DNA of 64,000 nt from Oligoflexus tunisiensis (GTDB taxonomy: Bacteria; Bdellovibrionota_B; Oligoflexia; Oligoflexales; Oligoflexaceae). The stretch's first letter is position 1, and every line of letters begins with the position of its first letter. A model generated the notes under the pieces. It did not search any database. It was not told where the DNA came from and saw nothing but the letters and a program-made list of their open reading frames with translations. The DNA lies in contig NZ_BDFO01000001.1 in the NCBI RefSeq assembly GCF_001748245.1, positions 2,564,471 through 2,628,470 on the forward strand, given 5' to 3'. Positions 17,098 through 25,235 of the stretch are shown piece by piece. Position numbers and translations under genes: made by a program.

Positions 17098-17742
17098 ATG
17101 CTGGAAACATTTGGTGAGCGACAGCAGCTTCTCCTGCGCGCCCTGCATGCGCATAAGTCGGGGCTTACGATCGATGAACTCGCCAGCCGATTGTCGATCA
17201 CCCGGACAGCCGTCAAACAGCATTTGGTCGCTCTCGAGCAGGGAGGCTATGTCGACCGAGGTCCCCTGCGCGTCGTGACGCGCGGACGACCGGGACGTGG
17301 ATTTCGACTCACGGAACGCGGCGTCGAACTCTTTCCGAAACAATATTCATGGTTTTCAAGCCTGCTGCTTGGGGGACTGAGGGCCGAATTCGGCAGCGAG
17401 GGCCTGGCCAACCGTTTGCGCGAGATCGCGCGCGGCATCGTCTCGCAAATGAAGACGCGTGTCCACGGATCGAGCGGACAAGGGCGCACGGAGGCGATCG
17501 TCACGATCATGAATGAGTTGTCCTATGAAGCTGTTGTCTCAGCTGATCCGACCGGTGAAATTCCGAGCATTGAAGCTCATAACTGCGTCTACCACAATTT
17601 AGCGCGCGAATATCCGGAAGTTTGCCAGTTCGACATTGAACTCCTTGAGAAATTCTCGGGGCTGAAGGTCGATCATCAGGAATGCATCATTCGAGGCGGC
17701 AATGTCTGTCGCTTTGCTTTTCGTAAATGCGATAAGGAGTAA
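17098..17742 (+). CDS. SufR-like transcriptional regulator with Fe-S cysteine motif
   Basis: 214 residues. A winged helix-turn-helix occupies residues about 8-75 (LTIDELASRLSITRTAVKQH), with the wing ending in RGRPGRGFRLT. The C-terminal domain ends in four cysteines in the pattern CX12CX19CX7C (HNCVYHNLA...EVC...QEC...NVCRF). This is the COG2345 layout, whose best-known member SufR binds an iron-sulfur cluster and represses Fe-S assembly genes. Here no suf genes are near; the gene sits between folE and a DUF4142 gene. A very strong GAGGAGGT site precedes the ATG at 17098. Confidence 0.8.
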   Translation: MLETFGERQQLLLRALHAHKSGLTIDELASRLSITRTAVKQHLVALEQGGYVDRGPLRVVTRGRPGRGFRLTERGVELFPKQYSWFSSLLLGGLRAEFGSEGLANRLREIARGIVSQMKTRVHGSSGQGRTEAIVTIMNELSYEAVVSADPTGEIPSIEAHNCVYHNLAREYPEVCQFDIELLEKFSGLKVDHQECIIRGGNVCRFAFRKCDKE

Positions 17743-17745
17743 GTC

Positions 17746-18285
17746 ATGTCAATTCGTAAGAGGCTTTTGATCAGTTTTGGTTTCGTGTCGCTGGTATTCA
17801 GCCCTGCCGTCATCCATGCCGCTGAAGGCCCAAGCGATGCGCAAATCGCTGGAATCGTGGTGACCGCGAATGCTGTTGATGTGGATGCCGGCAATCTTGC
17901 TGAAAAGACATCAAGCAATAAGGAAGTGAAGGACTTTGCCAAGCGCATGGTGGTGGACCATACGGCTGTCAACAAACAGGCCGGCGACCTGGCTGCCAAA
18001 CTCAAGCTCAAACCTGAGGACAGCGACGTGAGCAAGAGTCTGGCCGACGGCGGCAAGAAAAACCTCGCCCATCTCAAAACACTGAAAGGTGCAGCCTTTG
18101 ATAAAGCCTATGTTGATCATGAAGTCGCTTACCATCAGGCCGTACTGGACGCGATTGACAAGACCCTTCTTCCAAGCGCTAAAAATGCCGAATTGAAGAG
18201 CCTCATCGCGCAGGTCAGACCCGCGATTGCCGCTCATCTTGGTCATGCCAAACAAATACAGGCCAAGCTTGGAGCGAAGAAATGA
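17746..18285 (+). CDS. DUF4142 secreted protein
   Basis: 179 residues with a cleavable signal peptide (ends near IHAAEG), so periplasmic or secreted. The mature part is all helical and shows the DUF4142 hallmarks: SNKEVKDFAKRMVVDHTAVN and YVDHEVAYHQAVLDAID, with conserved histidines. DUF4142 proteins have a ferritin-like helical fold and unknown function; outer-membrane or stress roles have been proposed for relatives. It starts 3 bases after the regulator gene stop with AAGGAG upstream, and its stop overlaps the next start (ATGA), so translation is coupled. Confidence 0.88.
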   Translation: MSIRKRLLISFGFVSLVFSPAVIHAAEGPSDAQIAGIVVTANAVDVDAGNLAEKTSSNKEVKDFAKRMVVDHTAVNKQAGDLAAKLKLKPEDSDVSKSLADGGKKNLAHLKTLKGAAFDKAYVDHEVAYHQAVLDAIDKTLLPSAKNAELKSLIAQVRPAIAAHLGHAKQIQAKLGAKK

Positions 18286-18611
18286 GGTGGGCGGCGCCAT
18301 ATTACCTTGCGATAGCCCTGGCGGCCGGAACCCTGGCTGGCAGCTCCAGCAGCCAGGCGGAGCCCAAGGGAACCGTGCATCACGTCAAGATTAAAAACAT
18401 GGTCTTCGACCCTCCCGTCGTCAAGGCGAAAGCCGGAGATCAGATCATTTGGACCAATGAGGATATCTTTCCCCACACGGTCACGAGTCAGCAGTTCGAC
18501 TCAGGCGGGATAGCGTCTGGCAAGACCTGGACTGTGACGCTGAAGGGATTTGATGAGATTTCCTATAAGTGCAGCTATCATCCGACGATGGTGGCTCATA
18601 TCAGAAAATAG
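18282..18611 (+). CDS. Cupredoxin (plastocyanin-like) periplasmic protein
   Basis: 109 residues: signal peptide, then a compact blue-copper fold. The type 1 copper ligands are visible: His in DIFPHTVTS, and Cys, His and Met in the C-terminal loop CSYHPTM. It should carry electrons or bind copper in the periplasm. Last gene of the folE operon, overlapping the DUF4142 gene by four bases. It converges with the hybrid kinase gene 16 bases away. Confidence 0.88.
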   Translation: MRWAAPYYLAIALAAGTLAGSSSSQAEPKGTVHHVKIKNMVFDPPVVKAKAGDQIIWTNEDIFPHTVTSQQFDSGGIASGKTWTVTLKGFDEISYKCSYHPTMVAHIRK

Positions 18612-18626
18612 AACAAGAGAGACAGG

Positions 18627-21512
18627 TCACGCCTTGGCCTTGATAAGGTGCCCGACCTGTCTCAGCAGCGAATCCCGATTGATTGGTTTCGTCATGAAAT
18701 CATTGCATCCTGCCTGAATGCATTTAAATCGCACGTCCTGCGTGGCGTGAGCCGTGATGGCAATGATCGGGCCCTGATAACCCTCTTCCCGCAGTTGCTT
18801 TGTGGCTTGATACCCATCGACATCAGGCATTTCAATGTCCATGAGGATCGCATCATAGGGCTTCGAAAGGGCACGGGAAATACCAAGTTGAGCGTTCTCA
18901 ACACATTCGACCGTCGCACCGATATTGCGTAGAAAGAGATCCAGGAGGAGGCGATTATCCTCGGCGTCATCGACCACCAGAATTCTGCGGCCGGCGAGAC
19001 TCTGTAGGGATGCTGGAGTGATCGGACGCTTCACGTGAGCGGTGGTCGCACCTTGAGAAGCCGGGAGTTCGACTTGAATGGTCGCTTCAAAACGGCTTCC
19101 CTTGCCGATGATGGATTCCGCCAGGACAACGTCTCCCCCGAGCATTTGAGCGAGTCGGCGCGACAAGGCCAGACCGAGGCCCGTGCCTCCGTAGCGGCGG
19201 GAGGGTGAAGCATTCGCCTGGCTGAATGGCTTAAAGAGATGCGAGGCTTGCTCGGGACTGATGCCGATACCGCTATCAGCAATCGCAAAAGTCAGGGTTT
19301 GCAGGGACGGATCGTTGCCATCTTGAGCGGCAGCAGGGCGAACCGTGAGGCTCACTTCACCTTTCTCAGTAAATTTGATGGCATTGCCCAAAAGATTGAT
19401 CATGATTTGAGTGAGCCTGGCCGAATCCGTGATAATCCGCTTGGGGACGTCCGGATCCATCGAGACACGGAGCGGCAGACCCTTGTCGTCCGCTCTCTTC
19501 CTCAAAAGCTCTGTCGCATCCAATATCACATCTTCCAGAACGATGTCGCGTTTCTCGATACTGAGATGTCCTGACTCCACTTTCGAAAGGTCGAGGATAT
19601 CATCGAGGAGTCTTGAGAGATTGCGGCTGCTGCGGTGGATGATCCCAGCGAATTTGATGCGATCATCGCGTGTTGCGGTCGGGCTCAGCATGAGCTCCGA
19701 GAAGCCCAGAATGGCTCCCATGGGGGTGCGAATTTCATGGCTCATATTCGCCAGGAATTCAGTCTTGGCCCGGCTGGCAACTTCCGCAACCTGTTGAGCC
19801 GCCTCAGCTGCTTCCTCTGATTTTCGCAAATCACGTTCGATCGCTTCCCGGCGGCTGACCTCCTCGTCGAGTTCCGCGACTGTCATGGCCAGACTATCCT
19901 CGCGAAGTCGCGTCGTGGCCGCGAGTCGCATGACGGTGTCGACCAGCAACGCCATCAGCAGACCGGAGGCGAGCACGAGGAAGTAGAGGTGGCCGCCATC
20001 AGGAACTCCAGCTTCGATGCCTGGCCCTGCAAAGAGTTCCACTTTCCACAGTCGATCATACATTGGAACCGTCATGCTGCTCAGCATGGGACCGAAAGAA
20101 ATATTGGCATCTTGAGTTTCATAAAGCCGGATGTTGTCGTCGCTGATGCGCGCTCCATATCCTGCGGATTCAGCATGGAGGAGGGCTCCTTGCATTATTC
20201 TTTCCATGTTTATGCTTCCAACGACTATGCCTGGATAGGGTGATCCACAGCCGACCGGGATGGATATCATCATGATTTTAGGTGGTTGCGAGCCTTCCCA
20301 GGTTGAAGAAAGCTGCGGTAGACAGGATGAACCCGGATCCCACCCTTGGATGCGCATCAAGCCGTCATAAGCATGCGCTACGCTCCTGTCGATTCCGGGT
20401 GCGAAATTACTCCCTGCTGTCCACGCAGGTAACGCCGCATAACTGAGCCATGTTACATGGAGAAGCTCCGGCATGTCAGAAATGAGTTCATGGGCTTCGG
20501 CCTGCCACTCTTCCTGCGATTTTGGAACACGAGCGCTTGTCATGCGAATGGTTCGCGTTGCAAGGCGCGCGAGAGCATTGGCGGGAAGCGCAACTCTTGC
20601 CATCACTTCACTCTTAATGTCCTGTGCCATCAATTGAGCGTTTATCTTTTGCAAATCCAAAGATCTGCCATAGACAGCGCTTGCTATGACGATGGAGCCG
20701 GACAGGATAAAAAATACGATCGGTGTTCTTAGGCAATGAAGCATGCTTCGGCCGCGATTCATGCCTTCTGCACAAGTCCATCCCACCTGGCAAAAGCCCA
20801 GGATGGAACAGGCGATGGCCGAATTGAGTGACATGCGTGCTATGGCGCCGAGATCATATGTCGACTGAATATGCAGTCCATAGCCAACCAGAGCCAAGGA
20901 ACCCAGTGAGGCCGCGATCGCTCCCGCTGCGGCAATAAACCCCTGAATCGTCTCACTCGGCTGGCGCCTCGTGTTTTGGGTCGCGCTCAGAAAGAGGGAA
21001 AGCCCCAGAAACACGAAAGCAACAGCCGAGTTTGGGGATGTCTTCTCTGTATAGTTCAGCCCAAGGGGAGAGAAAAAAGAGAATATTGTCGTCTCGATGC
21101 CCGTCGATATATTCGTGAGCCATTCGTATATGACCGTCAAGCCAAGCGCTACGGGTGGTACGCTGCAAACAGCCGCAGCCAGCTTCCAGGACGTTTTCAG
21201 GAACAAGAGGCCAAGGCCCAGTATTATGAAAGTCATGGCAGAGTTGTAAGACTGGGGAGCGAAGGTCGTATCCCACTGGGAAAGCAAGGGACGCTGGAGG
21301 TGCCAGCCAAGGAGCGACATAGCTCCAATTCCGATCCCGAACGCCCCGGCCATCCATGGTAACAGCCTCATAAGAGCCTGAAGGCGCTGCCGTTCAAGGT
21401 CTTTAAGCTGGCGTCGCCGCATTTCCATGATTTCAGAAAGGCTGGTGGATATTCGTCGTGCAAAATGATGCTCGGGGAGTCGTGCGCTTTTAAGAGCCAT
21501 CATGGCCTTCAT
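18627..21512 (-). CDS. Membrane hybrid histidine kinase (HisKA-HATPase-REC)
   Basis: 961 residues. The N-terminus holds about seven hydrophobic helices (residues roughly 50-285), then an extracytoplasmic region of about 220 residues, and a further membrane helix near 515-535. A coiled coil leads to a HisKA domain with the H-box [16 protein letters not shown]. The HATPase follows with N box [13 protein letters not shown] and G boxes DSGIGIS and [12 protein letters not shown]-terminal receiver has VVDDAEDN, phosphoacceptor in [12 protein letters not shown], and MTKPI. The partner is not encoded nearby. The start is uncertain by a few codons; 21503 or 21500 are alternatives. Confidence 0.88.
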   Translation of the reverse strand: MKAMMALKSARLPEHHFARRISTSLSEIMEMRRRQLKDLERQRLQALMRLLPWMAGAFGIGIGAMSLLGWHLQRPLLSQWDTTFAPQSYNSAMTFIILGLGLLFLKTSWKLAAAVCSVPPVALGLTVIYEWLTNISTGIETTIFSFFSPLGLNYTEKTSPNSAVAFVFLGLSLFLSATQNTRRQPSETIQGFIAAAGAIAASLGSLALVGYGLHIQSTYDLGAIARMSLNSAIACSILGFCQVGWTCAEGMNRGRSMLHCLRTPIVFFILSGSIVIASAVYGRSLDLQKINAQLMAQDIKSEVMARVALPANALARLATRTIRMTSARVPKSQEEWQAEAHELISDMPELLHVTWLSYAALPAWTAGSNFAPGIDRSVAHAYDGLMRIQGWDPGSSCLPQLSSTWEGSQPPKIMMISIPVGCGSPYPGIVVGSINMERIMQGALLHAESAGYGARISDDNIRLYETQDANISFGPMLSSMTVPMYDRLWKVELFAGPGIEAGVPDGGHLYFLVLASGLLMALLVDTVMRLAATTRLREDSLAMTVAELDEEVSRREAIERDLRKSEEAAEAAQQVAEVASRAKTEFLANMSHEIRTPMGAILGFSELMLSPTATRDDRIKFAGIIHRSSRNLSRLLDDILDLSKVESGHLSIEKRDIVLEDVILDATELLRKRADDKGLPLRVSMDPDVPKRIITDSARLTQIMINLLGNAIKFTEKGEVSLTVRPAAAQDGNDPSLQTLTFAIADSGIGISPEQASHLFKPFSQANASPSRRYGGTGLGLALSRRLAQMLGGDVVLAESIIGKGSRFEATIQVELPASQGATTAHVKRPITPASLQSLAGRRILVVDDAEDNRLLLDLFLRNIGATVECVENAQLGISRALSKPYDAILMDIEMPDVDGYQATKQLREEGYQGPIIAITAHATQDVRFKCIQAGCNDFMTKPINRDSLLRQVGHLIKAKA

Positions 21513-21646
21513 TTTCCCGTGTTTTTCAAACCAGGTCGATCGAGCAACTCATCTGTTTTTCCGTTGAAAAACAGAAAAGCTTGACAAGTCATTCATATGC
21601 CCGTTCAACTTTAAACGCAATGAGTTCTCTTGGGAGGGGACACGTC

Positions 21647-22219
21647 ATGCCGCAAAATCCCAGCATATTTTCCATTGGCCATTCCAACCGGACGCTCGAA
21701 GACTTTATCGAGCTGCTGAGGATTCACGGTGTCAACAAAATCGCCGACATCCGGAAAATGCCCCGGTCGCGCGCGAATCCCCAGTTTAATACGGAAAATC
21801 TGGCTCCTGCCCTGGCGGCTCTGGGAATGGGCTATGTTCATCTCCCGCTTCTCACAGGATTCAGAAAAGGGATCAAAGCCACGGGGTCCAATGGATGGCG
21901 CAACCCTTCGTTCAAAGCCTATGCTTTTTACATGCTGACTCCGGAATTCAACCAAGGCCTTGATGAACTTTTGGATCAGGCCCAGGAGAGTACGGTCGCC
22001 ATGATGTGTTCGGAAGCTGTGTGGTGGCGTTGTCATCGCCGTCTTGTAGCGGATGCTCTCCTGGCCCGTGGCATCGAGGTCAGGCATATCCTGTCCCAGC
22101 AACCCGCCAAGGCCCATGAATTGACGCCCATGGCTGAGGTTGTGGGAGGAGTCGTCCACTATCGGGAGGACAGCGCTGGCCCGGAGGCCCCGAGGGAGCC
22201 CTCCCATAGCCTTTCCTAG
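21647..22219 (+). CDS. DUF488 family protein
   Basis: 190 residues, cytoplasmic. The family hallmarks are SIFSIGHSNRTLEDFIELL at the start, ADIRKMPRSRANPQFN with conserved Arg and Pro, and CSEAVWWRCHRRLVADAL with a conserved Cys-x8-CHR near the C-terminus. The function of DUF488 is not established; the conserved Cys/His/Arg set suggests an enzyme. I chose the ATG at 21647 because GGGAGGGG lies 7 bases upstream. A 9-bp A/T-rich inverted repeat (21553-21574) lies upstream. Confidence 0.88.
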   Translation: MPQNPSIFSIGHSNRTLEDFIELLRIHGVNKIADIRKMPRSRANPQFNTENLAPALAALGMGYVHLPLLTGFRKGIKATGSNGWRNPSFKAYAFYMLTPEFNQGLDELLDQAQESTVAMMCSEAVWWRCHRRLVADALLARGIEVRHILSQQPAKAHELTPMAEVVGGVVHYREDSAGPEAPREPSHSLS

Positions 22220-23709
22220 CAGTCCAGGCAGGTCCATTCCACGATGCCATCCGATTTTCCGAAGCGCTCAGCCGTGTAGCTTTCGAGATCAATCAGAAAT
22301 CCTGTGGATTGACTGTTTTGAGTGCAGCAGCCATTGCAATCAGAATCGGAACACATATCGTACACTTTGACATCGATTTGCCGGGAATCCTTCCGCAGGC
22401 GCAAAGTCTTTAATTTCAGACCTGGAAAATCCTTCGCATGCACGGCCGCTATGTTATTGGCTTTCACCCAGCTTTCCGGCTGTTTGCCTGGTAGCGCCGC
22501 GAACATGCCGGCCCATTTGCATCCATTGTATTTAATACATTCCTCGCTGCCGGGATCGGGATAGGATGTGAAATGGGTCATGTTTGCCTGACGCCAGATC
22601 AGTGAGGGAGCAGCACGGGTGTCCGATAGGGAATCAAGATAAGCCCTGTGGGCTCGCGAGAATGTAAACCCGCCGAAAGCATCCCAATTGATGGACCAGG
22701 ACATGAGCCCGCGCAGCCCAGGGTAACCTTCGGGGGCTTGCAAGCGATGCGGACATCCTCCGGCCTTGCCTTTAACAAGACAGCTGAGGGCTTCATGCAC
22801 GGCCGCCTCGGATGTGTATCCATTGCCGGCATGGACTGAGGCTGGCAGTCCGAAGGCCACCTGATCCTCCCGAAGTCCCGGGAAAAAGTTCTGGGGATTT
22901 CCTGCGATCGGAAAACCCAGAAGAACCATTTCAGCCATCGCAATGTGGAAGTCCGCTCCGCCCATGAAGTGGTATTGTCCGTCGAGGCCCATGACGGGAC
23001 CGGAATTGTAATGCTGCACCTGTAGAACGGTAAGGATGTCACGGACCGCGTGAATCACAGGCAGATAGGCGCCTGCGCGTGGGTCTGCGATGCCGAGACC
23101 TCCATAATGGGCATATCCGACCTGAACAAAAAAAGTTTCAGGCGCCATGGTCAGGATAAATTTGGAACCAAAATGATTCCGGATGGAGCGAATGGCCGTA
23201 ATCAGTTCGGTAATCACGGGTGTCCTCGGATGCTGGAGATCCGTGTCACCGGCTTCGAGGTAAAGGGAATGTCCTTCAAAATCGATATCCATGCCATCGA
23301 ACTGCCAGGTGCTGATGATCTGAATCATGGATTGAACGAAGTTCTGGCGATGATCCGAGGTTTTCAGGGAAACCTGGCCATTGGCTCCTCCGACCGAGAT
23401 GACCACCTTCTGGCCGCGGCTTTGGAGTTCCTTCACATCCTCCTTGAAATCATCTGCGGATGCATAACCATAGGGCGTGAAGACGATCGCCTGGGAGGGG
23501 CCGGCTGGTTCCGCAAAGGATACGTTGACGATATCCCAGGCCGGTGAAACATCTTTCAGGCGGATGAAGCCCGAGCCGTTGTCAAAATTATGCCAGTATC
23601 CGATGAGAAGCCTTTTGCCAAGACCTTCCGCGGAATAGGCCATGCCTGTCAGATGTCCCAGCGTGAATACAAGCATCAATCCCTTAAAAAATGAAAGCCA
23701 TCGAGCCAT
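22216..23709 (-). CDS. GH18 chitinase with C-terminal cysteine-rich barrel-like domain
   Basis: 497 residues with signal peptide (to about residue 27), so secreted. A GH18 barrel spans residues about 30-370. The substrate-binding strand is KVVISVGGANG and the catalytic DxxDxDxE motif is FDGMDIDFE, so chitin hydrolysis is expected. The last 115 residues form a separate domain with eight or more cysteines (EECIKYNGCKW; CSDSDCNGCC; TCLDC). Its pattern recalls the double-psi barrel of expansin/barwin-like proteins that loosen or bind polysaccharide; that is a tentative call. It lies 29 bases downstream of its paralogue, with AAGGAG before the ATG. Confidence 0.88.
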   Translation of the reverse strand: MARWLSFFKGLMLVFTLGHLTGMAYSAEGLGKRLLIGYWHNFDNGSGFIRLKDVSPAWDIVNVSFAEPAGPSQAIVFTPYGYASADDFKEDVKELQSRGQKVVISVGGANGQVSLKTSDHRQNFVQSMIQIISTWQFDGMDIDFEGHSLYLEAGDTDLQHPRTPVITELITAIRSIRNHFGSKFILTMAPETFFVQVGYAHYGGLGIADPRAGAYLPVIHAVRDILTVLQVQHYNSGPVMGLDGQYHFMGGADFHIAMAEMVLLGFPIAGNPQNFFPGLREDQVAFGLPASVHAGNGYTSEAAVHEALSCLVKGKAGGCPHRLQAPEGYPGLRGLMSWSINWDAFGGFTFSRAHRAYLDSLSDTRAAPSLIWRQANMTHFTSYPDPGSEECIKYNGCKWAGMFAALPGKQPESWVKANNIAAVHAKDFPGLKLKTLRLRKDSRQIDVKVYDMCSDSDCNGCCTQNSQSTGFLIDLESYTAERFGKSDGIVEWTCLDC

Positions 23710-23738
23710 TGGATTCTCCTTCTTCGTGAAAGGGGCTC

Positions 23739-24881
23739 TCAGAGACTGTTGAGAAAGGTCCTGTGTGGCGTCGAGAACTCAAAACGGCTGTAGGCATCCC
23801 AATTGATGGACCAGGTCATGATCCCGCGAATGCCTGGATAGCCTGAAGCATTCTTCAGTCGATACTGTCCCCCATACGATTGCCCTTTGGCCAGATAGCG
23901 AAGGGCCTTCTGCACGTCAGCTGCAGGCGTGAATCCACTGCCGGCGGCCTGAGGTGTGGCGGGCAGACCAATCACAACCTGATCTGGGCGCAAGGCGGGG
24001 AAGAACGCCTGGACATTGCGAGCGATGGGAAAGCCGGTCATCAGCATTTCAGCCAGCGCCACGTGGAAGTCAGCCGTTCCTGAGGCATAGGCTTTATCAT
24101 CCAGCCCCTCGACCGAACCTGAGTTGTAATGTTGAACATGAATAAACGTCAGGATACCCCTTAAGGCATGAATCACGGGAAGGTAGGCTCCCGCTGCGCC
24201 GCCATAAGCTGCATAACCAATCTGAACAAAGAATGTTTCCGGTGCCATGGTGACAAGCAGTCTGCCCCCCGATCGGGCGTGCAGCTCGCGGATGGCAGCG
24301 ATGAGATGAACCACGGCGGGTGTCACAGGGCGTTTGAAATCATTGTCACCAGGATTCAGGCTGAGCGAGGCGCCCTCAAGGTCGATGTCGATGCCATCAA
24401 AACCATAGGTTCGAATGATCCGATCCATCGATTCCACGAAATTTCTCTTCCTGTCTTCATTATCGAGGTGAACATAGCCATTGGCGCCACCGATGGAAAT
24501 CAAGACTTTCTTTCCACGGCTCTGCAAAGCGGCGACATCCGCCTTGAATTCGCTCTCGGAGTAACGGTAGGGTGTGAACGCCATCTTTTGTGAGGCGTCC
24601 ACTGATTCCGCAAAGGCCACATGGATGACATCATAAGCAGGTGAGACATCGCGGAGCTTCATAAAGCCTGAGCCGTTGTCGAAATTATGCCAGTAGCCGA
24701 TGAGCAGTTTGTCGCCGAGGTTTCTTTGTGGTTCGGGCAGGTTCGGTGCGAGTTCTTCGTCGGTCGGAAGCGACTCTGCTTGCTCCGCTTCCAGTACGGA
24801 ATCATCCCAAGCGAACGCGAACGGGCCGCTGACCATCAAGAGGCCGAGACACAAGGCCCTGAAGCGTGTTTTATTAATCAT
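23739..24881 (-). CDS. GH18 chitinase, catalytic domain only
   Basis: 380 residues with a signal peptide, an acidic linker (residues about 25-55) and one GH18 barrel. KVLISIGGANG and the catalytic FDGIDIDLE are intact. It is a close tandem paralogue of the following gene, sharing runs such as LIGYWHNFDNGSGF and TMAPETFFVQ. It lacks the C-terminal cysteine-rich domain, so it may act on soluble chains while the partner acts on solid chitin or wall polymer (inference). GAGGAG precedes the ATG. It is the first gene of a two-gene operon. Confidence 0.9.
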   Translation of the reverse strand: MINKTRFRALCLGLLMVSGPFAFAWDDSVLEAEQAESLPTDEELAPNLPEPQRNLGDKLLIGYWHNFDNGSGFMKLRDVSPAYDVIHVAFAESVDASQKMAFTPYRYSESEFKADVAALQSRGKKVLISIGGANGYVHLDNEDRKRNFVESMDRIIRTYGFDGIDIDLEGASLSLNPGDNDFKRPVTPAVVHLIAAIRELHARSGGRLLVTMAPETFFVQIGYAAYGGAAGAYLPVIHALRGILTFIHVQHYNSGSVEGLDDKAYASGTADFHVALAEMLMTGFPIARNVQAFFPALRPDQVVIGLPATPQAAGSGFTPAADVQKALRYLAKGQSYGGQYRLKNASGYPGIRGIMTWSINWDAYSRFEFSTPHRTFLNSL

Positions 24882-25235
24882 AATAGCAACTCCTCTTTCA
24901 ATTTAGGCAAAGATCGGCCGTACCCATGGCTGGGCCATTCAGGCAAAAGCTCCCCAATCAGGAAGCTTCACCCGATTCGAACGCAGAATTTTTTTGCGTG
25001 AACACCTACGGAGGTGCGTTCGGAGTGATGACAGGATTCATGTGTGCCCCCTTAAAACAAATTCGATGTGTGGCGGGAAAGAATCCATACCACATTAATA
25101 CCAGTTCACCTCCCACCTTACTCTGGCTCTTGGGAGGTTTTCACTGGTTTTCAAGTGTCTTTATAATTTTTCACTGACTCTCATGTGGCAGGAATTTCGG
25201 GTGATGGTTCCTAAGTGGTATTGAATATGACAAAT
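24882..25235. other. Intergenic region, 354 bases, upstream of the chitinase operon
   Basis: Between the chitinase operon start and the end of the 7TMR-DISM kinase gene. An 83-codon frame (24926-25177) has no ribosome site and no family resemblance. The element TTTTCACTG occurs twice within 45 bases (about 25138-25172), with AAGTG between them; it might be a regulatory repeat. No terminator was seen. Confidence 0.35.

Noticed and set aside
24926..25177. 83-codon frame in the gap upstream of the chitinase operon
   Set aside because: No ribosome site, no family, skewed composition; probably chance.
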